The notes under the pieces are model-generated. The model worked only from the letters and a program-made list of their open reading frames with translations. It ran no database searches and was not told where the DNA came from. Shown piece by piece: positions 54,853-61,348 of a stretch of 64,000 nucleotides of DNA (the stretch's first letter is position 1; the number at the start of each line of letters is the position of its first letter). Made by a program: the position numbers and the translations under genes. The stretch comes from Planktotalea sp. (GTDB taxonomy: Bacteria; Pseudomonadota; Alphaproteobacteria; Rhodobacterales; Rhodobacteraceae). The stretch spans positions 135,078 through 199,077 of the forward strand of contig NZ_JABBAL010000015.1 of the NCBI RefSeq assembly GCF_018607995.1, given 5' to 3'.

Positions 54853-55176
54853 ATGAGCCAATCCCTCGACACTACCTTCGCGGCCCTTGCCGACCCCACC
54901 CGCCGTGCAATCCTGTCGATGCTGCTGGAGGACGATATGGCCGTCACAGATGTTGCTGAACCTTTCGAGATGTCATTAGCGGCGGTGTCCAAACATTTGG
55001 TGATACTCACAAAAGCTGGTTTGATTTCTCAAGAAAAGCGGGGTCGTGTTAAGTGGTGCAAGATTGAACCGAACGCGATGAAAGATGCGTCCGTTTGGAT
55101 GCAAAGCTTTGGTCAATTCGAAGAACTAGACATGGACGCGTTCGAGCGTTTCTTGGAGACGGAGTTGGGGGTGTAA
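54853..55176 (+). CDS. ArsR-family repressor (SdpR-like, no metal site)
   Basis: A 107-residue winged-helix protein: TTFAALADPTRRAILSMLLE, MSLAAVSKHLVILTKAGLIS and EKRGRVKWCKIEPNAMK. There is no ELCVCDL-type cysteine metal box, so it belongs with the non-metal-sensing ArsR regulators that usually sit before an SRPBCC (AHSA1) gene. No such gene follows; a GNAT gene does. Confidence 0.9.
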   Translation: MSQSLDTTFAALADPTRRAILSMLLEDDMAVTDVAEPFEMSLAAVSKHLVILTKAGLISQEKRGRVKWCKIEPNAMKDASVWMQSFGQFEELDMDAFERFLETELGV

Positions 55177-55253
55177 GGAAACCTCGAGTAGATTTGCTTT
55201 GCGGAAATGGCTTTGAAGGTTGCGAAATTTTTACGTCCAAGTATTTGTCGATC

Positions 55254-55718
55254 ATGAACCATCAACTGCGTTTGCAAATAGCCACGGTCGATGACATCGA
55301 CGCTTTGCAGGCCTTGTATGTGCATCTTTCTAAAGACAACGTAAACTATTCAACCAAACTAGCCAAACGCAACTTAGTCAAGCTATCACAATACGAAGGT
55401 AGCTGTGTGTTGGTGGGAGAAATCGACAACGTTATTATAGTATCGCGCACTCTTGTGATCGTTCCAAATTTGACTAGAGGTGGCGCATCCTCTGCGCTTA
55501 TTGAGAACGTAGTGACCCATTCTGATTATAGAGGCCTGGGGTACGGCAAGCTCATTCTAGATGCTGCTTCTAATCGCGCGTGGGAGCATGACTGTTACAA
55601 AATTATTTTGACTACAGGCTCTACTAAACCATCCACTCTTGATTTCTATGAAAGCGCTGGGTTTGAACAATCACGCACGGGTTTTCAAAAGCGGCGGATT
55701 GCTGTTCGGACAGAATAA
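55254..55718 (+). CDS. GNAT-family N-acetyltransferase
   Basis: A 154-residue GNAT protein with ENVVTHSDYRGLGYGKLILD as the acetyl-CoA loop and TGSTKPSTLDFYESAGFEQS. It looks richer in A/T than its surroundings and its N-terminus (LRLQIATVDDIDALQALY) is normal. Start at ATG 55254; a longer frame overlaps ArsR. Target unknown. Confidence 0.85.
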   Translation: MNHQLRLQIATVDDIDALQALYVHLSKDNVNYSTKLAKRNLVKLSQYEGSCVLVGEIDNVIIVSRTLVIVPNLTRGGASSALIENVVTHSDYRGLGYGKLILDAASNRAWEHDCYKIILTTGSTKPSTLDFYESAGFEQSRTGFQKRRIAVRTE

Positions 55719-55836
55719 ACGAGCAAAGCTGGAAATCGTCATTTGAATCGTTTGAATAAGATTGCTTAAAGTTTTCAATCTATTGTATCCGCGTCTGCAG
55801 ACGAACCAAGATTGACGAGAGAAAGCCAAGTCCTTG

Positions 55837-56310
55837 ATGAACACCCCTCGCATGAAAATCGTGCTCGTCACGCCGGAAATCCCTTGGAACACTGGCGCAA
55901 TTGGGCGGACTTGTGTGGCACTGAACCTTGAACTGATCTTGATCAAACCGCTGGGCTTTTCATTGGATGAAAAATCTGTGCGCCGTGCGGGGACGGACTA
56001 TTGGAAGCATGTAAACCTTACGCTTTATGACGATTGGGGGGCCTTCATAGAGGCCCGCAAACCTATGCGCGATCAGCTCTATTTTTTTGAAGAGCACGGC
56101 GCGCAAAGCTTGTATGAACCCGATTATGATCCTGACAGTTATCTTGTGTTCGGGTGTGAATCAGCGGGTTTGCCAAAGTCATTGTTGGACGGTCTTGAGG
56201 ATCGCGTGTTTCATTTGCCGATGCTGAGCGACAAGGTCCGTTCTCTTAACCTTGCCAATGTCGCGACGGCTGTGATTTTTCAGGCGATGAAGCCACAATT
56301 GCGCGGTTAA
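55837..56310 (+). CDS. trmL: tRNA (cytidine(34)-2'-O)-methyltransferase
   Basis: A 157-residue SPOUT methyltransferase for the wobble base of tRNA-Leu: IVLVTPEIPWNTGAIGRTCV, LILIKPLGFSLDEKSVRRAG, DYWKHVNLTLYDDW, YLVFGCESAGLPKSLLDG and the knot LPMLSDKVRSLNLANVATAV. Length normal. Its stop overlaps the converging GNAT pseudogene. Confidence 0.95.
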   Translation: MNTPRMKIVLVTPEIPWNTGAIGRTCVALNLELILIKPLGFSLDEKSVRRAGTDYWKHVNLTLYDDWGAFIEARKPMRDQLYFFEEHGAQSLYEPDYDPDSYLVFGCESAGLPKSLLDGLEDRVFHLPMLSDKVRSLNLANVATAVIFQAMKPQLRG

Positions 56311-56790
56311 GCGCCGCCAAATGCGTCGTGATAGGTGATTTCACCGCGCAGCTCTGATCCTGTGAGCTGTGTAAATTGCAAATATTGGGTGGGCGTGTCG
56401 AAATAGGTGAGCGCCCCGTTGGAGATGAACCCGAAGCGGCTGTAGTAGTCTGGATTGCCAACCAAAACGCAGCCGCCCGCAATGATCTGGTTCAACTCAG
56501 TAAGCGCGCGCTTTATCAGTGCTGTGCCGATCCCCTGTTTTTGACGCTCTGGTATGACAGCGATGGGGCCAAGGCCGAACCAATTGCTTTGGCCGTTTAT
56601 CGTAACGGGCGAAAGCGCGACATGCCCCAAGATCTGCCCGTCCTGCTCTGTGACAAACGAAAAGCGCAGCGCGCAGGCGGTTGATGATGTCAGGCTCTGA
56701 TCCTTCGCTGAACGGTTGGGGTGCGAAGGCGATGGCGGTTAGCGCATATATCGTATCAATATCTGTGGGAGTTTCTGGGCGGATAATCAT
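56307..56790 (-). pseudogene. GNAT acetyltransferase with one frameshift
   Basis: The start MIIRPETPTDIDTIYALTAI overlaps the SDR stop (ATGA). The N-terminal frame reads to PDIINRLRAA near 56680; the rest of the protein continues in another frame as ALRFSFVTEQDGQILGHVAL, IAVIPERQKQGIGTALIKRA and VLVGNPDYYSRFGFISNGAL to a TAA at 56307. Only one indel separates the two parts and no stop lies inside either, so the break is recent, or a sequencing error or slippage site. Family: YhbS/Eis-like small GNAT (predicted). Confidence 0.8.
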
Positions 56791-57533
56791 GTGCGCAGTG
56801 CTGGTAGGCCGACGCCCGTGCTCTCAAACCCGCCGTCGGATGCGATTATCTGGCCTGTGACATAGCTTGCTTCGGATGAGCAGAGGAAGGTGATGACGGA
56901 TGCGATTTCGTCCTCTGATCCGTATCGATTGAGTGGAATTGCGTCATGGTAGCTGTCGATTATATCCTGTGTGTGCACAGCCATGGCCAATTTGGTGCGC
57001 ACGGGGCCGGGGCAGACGCAATTGGCGCGGATACCGTATTCGCCAAGCTCCGCAGCCTGTTGTTTGGTGAGATGGATTACCGCGGCTTTGGATGTGCCAT
57101 AGGCCACCCGTAGGGTCGAGGCGCGTAGGCCAGAGATGGACCCGATGTTCACAATCGCGCCTTTGGTTTTCTTTAACGCCTCTGTCGCGGCCTCTGACAT
57201 AAGAAAGGTGCCATCGAGATTGATCGACATGACCTTGCGCCAGCGCTCAAAATCGGTTTGCTCAATCGGGCCAAAATCCGCGATGCCTGCGTTGTTCACT
57301 AGCGCATCAATTTGGCCGAAAGTATCGAGGGTTTGCGACACGATGCGAGCAACGTCTTGGGTTTGGGAAATGTCGTAGGTGAGCGTGATCACGTTTTCGA
57401 GGCTCTTCGCGCTTAACGCGAGCTCATCGCCATCCCAATCCACCATCGCGACACGCCAACCTTTGGCGAGGAATTGCTGTGTCGTTGCCAGTCCAATGCC
57501 GCGCGCGGCCCCTGTGACGATTGCGACTTTCAT
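56787..57533 (-). CDS. Short-chain dehydrogenase/reductase
   Basis: A 248-residue classical SDR: NAD(P) loop VTGAARGIGLATTQQFLAKG, aspartate at the end of strand two (VAMVDWDGDEL) suggesting NAD preference, NNAGIADFGPIEQT, catalytic serine in NIGSISG, YGTSKAAVIHL (YxxxK) and the tail YVTGQIIASDGGF. Co-translated with the GntR gene (four-base overlap). Substrate unknown; sugar or hydroxy-acid oxidation is likely for a GntR-controlled SDR. Confidence 0.92.
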   Translation of the reverse strand: MKVAIVTGAARGIGLATTQQFLAKGWRVAMVDWDGDELALSAKSLENVITLTYDISQTQDVARIVSQTLDTFGQIDALVNNAGIADFGPIEQTDFERWRKVMSINLDGTFLMSEAATEALKKTKGAIVNIGSISGLRASTLRVAYGTSKAAVIHLTKQQAAELGEYGIRANCVCPGPVRTKLAMAVHTQDIIDSYHDAIPLNRYGSEDEIASVITFLCSSEASYVTGQIIASDGGFESTGVGLPALRT

Positions 57534-58306
57534 TTGCGACCTCTCGTTTTTTCATGTTCATAGCGTTGCTGCGCGATCAACTCATTGGCCTGCGCTTTTA
57601 CATCATCGCGCAATGCGCTCTCAACAAAGCTTAAATGCGTGACGATGGCGGCGCGCGCGTTGATAGGATCGCGGGCCTGAAGCGCATCATTGATCTTTGC
57701 GTGTTGTTCCAAAAGTGCGTCGCGGGTCATACGTTGTTTGAACATCACTTGGCGATTGTAAAACACGCCTTCCCGCAAGAGCTGATACATAGAGCGCATC
57801 ATGTGCAGCATGATGACGTTATGGCTCGCTTCGATGATCGCAAGATGGAAGTTCGCATCCAGCTGCGCTTCTTCCTCAGGCGCGTTTTTGTCATGCGCAG
57901 CTTGCATCTTTTGAAAAACGGTATTGATGACATCCAGATCCGTTTGAGAGCCGAGCTTGGCAGCACGTTCTGCCGCGAGCCCTTCCATGTCACGCCGGAA
58001 CGACAGGTAGTCGAACACCGCATCATCATGGCGTGCGAAAAGGCTGGTTAGGGCCGGTGAGAATGCGGATCCCAAGACATCTGCGACGAAAACGCCAGCG
58101 CCTGCTTTACTGGCCAGGAGGCCGTCGTTTTGCAAGCTGGCAATTGCGTCGCGCAGAGAGGGTCGTGACACAGAGAGGCGTTCGGACAGTTCACGCTCGG
58201 ACGGGAGCCGTTCGCCGGGGCGCAGAATGCCGCGTAGGATCAGATCCTCGATCTGGCGAATGACCGCAGTGGAGAGTTTTTCGGGCTCGACGGGGCGAAA
58301 CGGCAT
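57530..58306 (-). CDS. GntR-family regulator with FCD domain
   Basis: A 258-residue FadR-type regulator: QIEDLILRGILRPGERLPSE, RELSERLSVSRPSLRDAIAS (HTH) and an FCD domain with DANFHLAIIEASHNVIMLHM holding aspartate and histidine metal ligands. It heads the GntR-SDR-GNAT unit. An inverted repeat 20 bases upstream of the start is the likely operator. Confidence 0.92.
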   Translation of the reverse strand: MPFRPVEPEKLSTAVIRQIEDLILRGILRPGERLPSERELSERLSVSRPSLRDAIASLQNDGLLASKAGAGVFVADVLGSAFSPALTSLFARHDDAVFDYLSFRRDMEGLAAERAAKLGSQTDLDVINTVFQKMQAAHDKNAPEEEAQLDANFHLAIIEASHNVIMLHMMRSMYQLLREGVFYNRQVMFKQRMTRDALLEQHAKINDALQARDPINARAAIVTHLSFVESALRDDVKAQANELIAQQRYEHEKTRGRK

Positions 58307-58325
58307 GGGGCGCTTTCTTGCTGAT

Positions 58326-58344
58326 TGGTCAATTTATATGACCA
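58326..58344. promoter_or_regulatory. Inverted repeat TGGTCA-N7-TGACCA, GntR/FCD operator
   Basis: Perfect six-base arms with a seven-base AT spacer, just upstream of the GntR start at 58306. Related regulators (PdhR, LldR, FadR groups) use TGGT...ACCA half-sites, so autoregulation of the GntR-SDR operon is likely. Confidence 0.5.
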
Positions 58345-58369
58345 GTAACGCTTTGCGGCAAGCTTGGAA

Positions 58370-58415
58370 CGGGGGCCAGCCCCCGCACCCCCGAAGTTTA
58401 TTTGGAAAGATGAAG
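58370..58415. repeat. Intergenic hairpin repeat of roseobacter type
   Basis: A perfect hairpin CGGGGGC-CA-GCCCCCG (58370-58385) is followed by CACCCCCGAAGTTTATTTGG and AAAGATGAAG. The tail (58393-58415) matches 44739-44761 at 21 of 23 bases. I recall such GGGGGC..GCCCCC..ATTTTTGG..AGATGAAG elements as very frequent between genes in roseobacter genomes. It stands between the GntR gene and the end of the Lin0512 pair and may serve as terminator. Confidence 0.55.
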
Positions 58416-58416
58416 T

Positions 58417-58761
58417 TTATGTTTGCTTTGGAAGGAAAGCTTCGACAGCGGCGGTGGCAATGACGATTGTGCTGTCAGTGTTGCGGTTCGCGACGTTGAG
58501 ACCGCCATGGGTTGCTGTGATTGTTGTGGTGCCGCGCGGGAGAGCGGCTTTAAGTGCCTCCGTGTCGAGCTTGTCCGGTTCTTGCACGCCAATAGTTACC
58601 TGCACGCGCATGTCTTGATGCGGGATGCCGCGCGCGGCGAGCATGGGGATACTTGAGTGGCGGATCGCATCCTCGATCGCGCGAGCGGCGGCCTTGGTGT
58701 AATCCATCCCGTATTGATCGTTGCCGGAGCCCATTTCGATGATGAAGCGTTGATCATTCAT
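58417..58761 (-). CDS. Lin0512-family protein (second of pair)
   Basis: A 114-residue protein of the uncharacterised Lin0512 family: FIIEMGSGNDQYGMDYTKAA, ARAIEDAIRHSSIPML, VTIGVQEPDKLDTEALKAAL and ATHGGLNVANRN. It overlaps the first copy by four bases; the two are clearly paralogous. Likely cytoplasmic, small alpha/beta fold; function unknown. Confidence 0.8.
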   Translation of the reverse strand: MNDQRFIIEMGSGNDQYGMDYTKAAARAIEDAIRHSSIPMLAARGIPHQDMRVQVTIGVQEPDKLDTEALKAALPRGTTTITATHGGLNVANRNTDSTIVIATAAVEAFLPKQT

Positions 58762-59105
58762 GCTGTTGGCTCCAGATCGAGGGACACGTTGATCGCCACT
58801 GTGGCGATGACTGTCGGATTGCCGTCAGGGCGGGGGACGTCAAGGCCACCCTTTGTGGCGTTGATGGTTATCTGACCGTAAGGGAAGATGCTTTTGAGTG
58901 CGTTTGTATCGAGTTGAGATGGCTGTTGCACGCCGACTTCGACGTCGACCAGCATCGCTTCTTTCTCCTTACCGAAGAGTTCCGCAAGGTTGATGGAATT
59001 GTGCCAAAGCGCATCTTGCAACGCGCGTTTCGCGGCTTGTGTGTAGTCTCGGCGGCGCAAGGACGCGCCTTGACCGAATTCTGTGAGGAGGCGGGTTTTG
59101 GGCAT
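58758..59105 (-). CDS. Lin0512-family protein (first of pair)
   Basis: A 115-residue Lin0512-family protein: KTRLLTEFGQGASLRRRDYT, AAKRALQDALWHNSINLAEL, VDVEVGVQQPSQLDTNALKS and TKGGLDVPRPDGNPTV. Start MPKTRLL (59105) has AAGGA eight bases upstream. The pair probably forms a heteromer, inferred from co-translation and similarity; conserved R-R-R-D-Y and GGLDVP positions differ in the sister (Y-G-M-D-Y, GGLNVA). Confidence 0.8.
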   Translation of the reverse strand: MPKTRLLTEFGQGASLRRRDYTQAAKRALQDALWHNSINLAELFGKEKEAMLVDVEVGVQQPSQLDTNALKSIFPYGQITINATKGGLDVPRPDGNPTVIATVAINVSLDLEPTA

Positions 59106-59172
59106 ATCTGGTTCCTTGTCTCTGCTTGAGGTTATGTACATCTTGGAGCAAATTGATTTGAGGACAAGTGAT

Positions 59173-59253
59173 ATGGAAAAGCAGTATCAGGGTTTCATCA
59201 GCTCGACGTTTCAGGATTTGAAAGGCGCGCGTCAGGAAGTGTCTCAGGCTTGA
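59173..59253 (+). pseudogene. N-terminal relic of a DUF4062-domain protein
   Basis: The frame MEKQYQGFISSTFQDLKGAR then QEVSQA and TGA matches the start of DUF4062 (VFISSTFxDLxEERxAV). These domains begin large NTPase or sensor proteins, some in defence loci; here only 26 codons remain before AT-rich sequence with no continuation. I see no promoter. Confidence 0.55.
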
Positions 59254-59294
59254 CGGCTATAATAGAAAAATTTTCTTGGAACCTAGAAACTTTA

Positions 59295-59687
59295 TCATTC
59301 CACCGAGAACTCCGCCGAACATGTCTCCCAACTCTGAGTATTATCTTTGAGTTTGGAAACTTCGCCTGTAGCATCACCAAGCGATTTGGGATCCTCAACG
59401 GGGCCAAGGTTAGTGCCTAAAAGTGAAATGCCGTATGCGGATAAAACTGGGTTGAGTAGTTTAGAAGTCCCGTTTGCATACTTTGCATGTTGTGACGCTC
59501 GGACTCTGCCCTCGTCAATTAACCAGTCGCAGCATACTACTCGGTAAGTAGAAAAATCCGAAGAAAGTTCAATTTCGCTAAACTCAAAAGCTGAGCTTTG
59601 ACGGCCGAAATCCATTACCACGTATAGAATCCGAGCTATCACTGTCTCACTTTTATCTATATTTTTTAATTTAAAACTCCACCCCAA
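59295..59687 (-). CDS. Orphan hypothetical protein in AT-rich patch
   Basis: An open frame of up to 130 residues that I do not recognise. From TTG 59687 it overlaps the cobO end by 17 bases; an internal ATG (59615) gives 106 residues starting MDFGRQSSAFEFSEIELSSD. No membrane segment or signal is visible; SDFSTYRVVCCDWLIDEGRV looks like globular protein. Codon use is unlike the neighbours and the patch 59140-59680 is visibly richer in A/T, suggesting foreign DNA. It may be the tail of a truncated gene. Confidence 0.4.
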   Translation of the reverse strand: MGWSFKLKNIDKSETVIARILYVVMDFGRQSSAFEFSEIELSSDFSTYRVVCCDWLIDEGRVRASQHAKYANGTSKLLNPVLSAYGISLLGTNLGPVEDPKSLGDATGEVSKLKDNTQSWETCSAEFSVE

Positions 59688-60276
59688 TCTGCGCCTTAAC
59701 GCCTGACCTAAACGGATGCTTCACCAGTTCCATTTCGGTCACCAAATCGGCGATCTCGATCAGGTCATCCTTGGCATTGCGGCCCGTCATCACCACGTGG
59801 GTCATCGGCGGTTTTTCCTCCACCAAGAACGTCACCACATCGTTCACGTCGATATAATCATAGCGCAGCGCGATGTTGATTTCGTCGAGCAGCACCATTT
59901 TGTTGCTCTCGTCGCGGATCAGCTCTTTGGCTTTTTCCCAAGCGGCTTGCGCCATTTCGGTATCTCGATCACGGTCTTGGGTTTCCCAGGTGAAACCTTC
60001 GCCCATCGTGTGGAAGCTACAGATATCGCTGAATTTTCCGAGGATCAGATCACGCTCGCCCGTGCTCATCCCACCTTTGATGAACTGCACCACGGCGCAT
60101 TGCATATCATGGGCGATGTGGCGGAAGATCATCCCAAAAGCGGCTGAACTTTTGCCCTTCCCCTTGCCCGTATGAATGACGATCAGACCCTTTTCATCGG
60201 TCTTCGTGGCCATGATTTTATCGCGCGCGGCTTTCTTTTTGGCCATCTTTATTGCGTGGCGTTCTGAATCGCTCAT
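59671..60276 (-). CDS. cobO: Cob(I)yrinic acid a,c-diamide adenosyltransferase
   Basis: Adds the adenosyl group to cobalt in coenzyme B12 synthesis and salvage. The 201-residue CobA/CobO P-loop protein has an N-terminal helix (RHAIKMAKKKAARDKIM), IVIHTGKGKGKSSAAFGMIF, VVQFIKGGMSTGERDLI, GEGFTWETQDRDRD and VLLDEINIALRYDYID with VVMTGRNAKDDLIEIADLVTEM. Start MSDSERHAI chosen; the longer frame runs into LrgB. Last of the cobN-lrgA-lrgB-cobO run. Confidence 0.95.
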   Translation of the reverse strand: MSDSERHAIKMAKKKAARDKIMATKTDEKGLIVIHTGKGKGKSSAAFGMIFRHIAHDMQCAVVQFIKGGMSTGERDLILGKFSDICSFHTMGEGFTWETQDRDRDTEMAQAAWEKAKELIRDESNKMVLLDEINIALRYDYIDVNDVVTFLVEEKPPMTHVVMTGRNAKDDLIEIADLVTEMELVKHPFRSGVKAQIGVEF

Positions 60277-60287
60277 GGGGTGCCTCC

Positions 60288-61001
60288 TCAAATGTTTATT
60301 AAGATATAGGGTGTTATCAGCGCGGTGAGAAGGGCGTTGAGGCCCATGCCAATGCCTGCGAATGTGCCCGCGGTTTGGTTCACATGAAAGGCGCGCGCAG
60401 TGCCGATGCCATGCGCTGCGACGCCCACAGCAAAGCCGCGTGCGCGCCAATCTGTAATGCGCATCGCATTCATAAGGGGGGTAACTGTAATTGCGCCGAT
60501 GATACCGGTGAGGATGACAAGAACTGCGGTCAAAGTCGGAAGTCCCCCCATGTTTTCAGCGATGCCGATGGCGACAGGGGCGGTGGTGCTTTTGGGCGCG
60601 AGGGAAATGAGTTCAGCGCCGCTGACACCCATCGCTTTGGCAACAAACAGGGCGCTCAGGATTGCGGTCAACGAGCCGGCAAGCAGTGCACCTGCCATGG
60701 GAAGCAAGCTTTTGCGCACCAAAGTGCGGTTCTGATAGAGGGGAACAGCAAGGGCGACAGTCACAGGGCCAAGCATGAAATGTACGAATTGCGCGCCCTC
60801 GAAATAGGGTTGATAGGGGGTGTCTGTCAGCACCAAGACCGTGCCGAGCAGGATCACTGCGATCAGCACAGGATTGGCCAGCGGCCCGCGCCCTGTCTTT
60901 TGCGCGCACCAATCGCCGATGAGATAAGCGATGAGCGTCGCAGTCAGCCAAGCGAGCGGTTCAGAGCTAAGGTAGCTCCAAATGTTGGGTAGTTCTGTCA
61001 T
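60288..61001 (-). CDS. LrgB/CidB-family membrane protein
   Basis: A 237-residue LrgB protein with about six helices: LGPVTVALAVPLYQNRTLVR, SLAPKSTTAPVAIGIAENMG, TVTPLMNAMRITDWRARGFA and AAHGIGTARAFHVNQTAGTF are family hallmarks. CidB/LrgB proteins have been linked to murein-hydrolase export, pyruvate or glycolate transport. Its start overlaps lrgA by four bases and cobO follows after 11, placing it in the cobalamin operon. Confidence 0.9.
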   Translation of the reverse strand: MTELPNIWSYLSSEPLAWLTATLIAYLIGDWCAQKTGRGPLANPVLIAVILLGTVLVLTDTPYQPYFEGAQFVHFMLGPVTVALAVPLYQNRTLVRKSLLPMAGALLAGSLTAILSALFVAKAMGVSGAELISLAPKSTTAPVAIGIAENMGGLPTLTAVLVILTGIIGAITVTPLMNAMRITDWRARGFAVGVAAHGIGTARAFHVNQTAGTFAGIGMGLNALLTALITPYILINI

Positions 61002-61348
61002 GGCTTGCTCCCGCTGAGTTTTGCGAGGCCAATGAAAGTCCATGCGCCCACGATCAGTGCCGCCCATGTGCTAAGGATGAGGGCTGCGATCAGGCCCAAT
61101 CCCGACTCGGCGAGGCGGTCTAGATGCATGATGATGCCAACCCCTGCTGGTACGAATAAGAGACTGATATGTTTGAGTAATTCAGTGGTTGTCGGTGCGA
61201 TTTTATCGACCAGTGTTGGGCGCGCGAACAGCAGAGCAAGCAAAAGCGCCATGCCCAGAACAGGTCCGGGGATGGGCAAGCCAAGCGCGCGTGTGATAAC
61301 TTCGCCAACCAATTGGAGCGAAAGTAAAAGGGCGACATGCGCGATCAT
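60998..61348 (-). CDS. LrgA/CidA-family holin-like protein
   Basis: A 116-residue protein with four helices: LLLSLQLVGEVITRALGLPI, GPVLGMALLLALLF, KHISLLFVPAGVGIIMHLDR and a C-terminal helix. ATG 61348 is chosen because it overlaps the cobN stop as ATGA; the earlier start at 61402 would add 18 unusual residues. It forms a unit with LrgB. Confidence 0.88.
   Translation of the reverse strand: MIAHVALLLSLQLVGEVITRALGLPIPGPVLGMALLLALLFARPTLVDKIAPTTTELLKHISLLFVPAGVGIIMHLDRLAESGLGLIAALILSTWAALIVGAWTFIGLAKLSGSKP

Noticed and set aside
58370..58385. Simple Rho-independent terminator for the Lin0512 pair
   Set aside because: The hairpin is perfect but no T-run follows on the minus strand, and its context fits a dispersed repeat better; termination remains possible.
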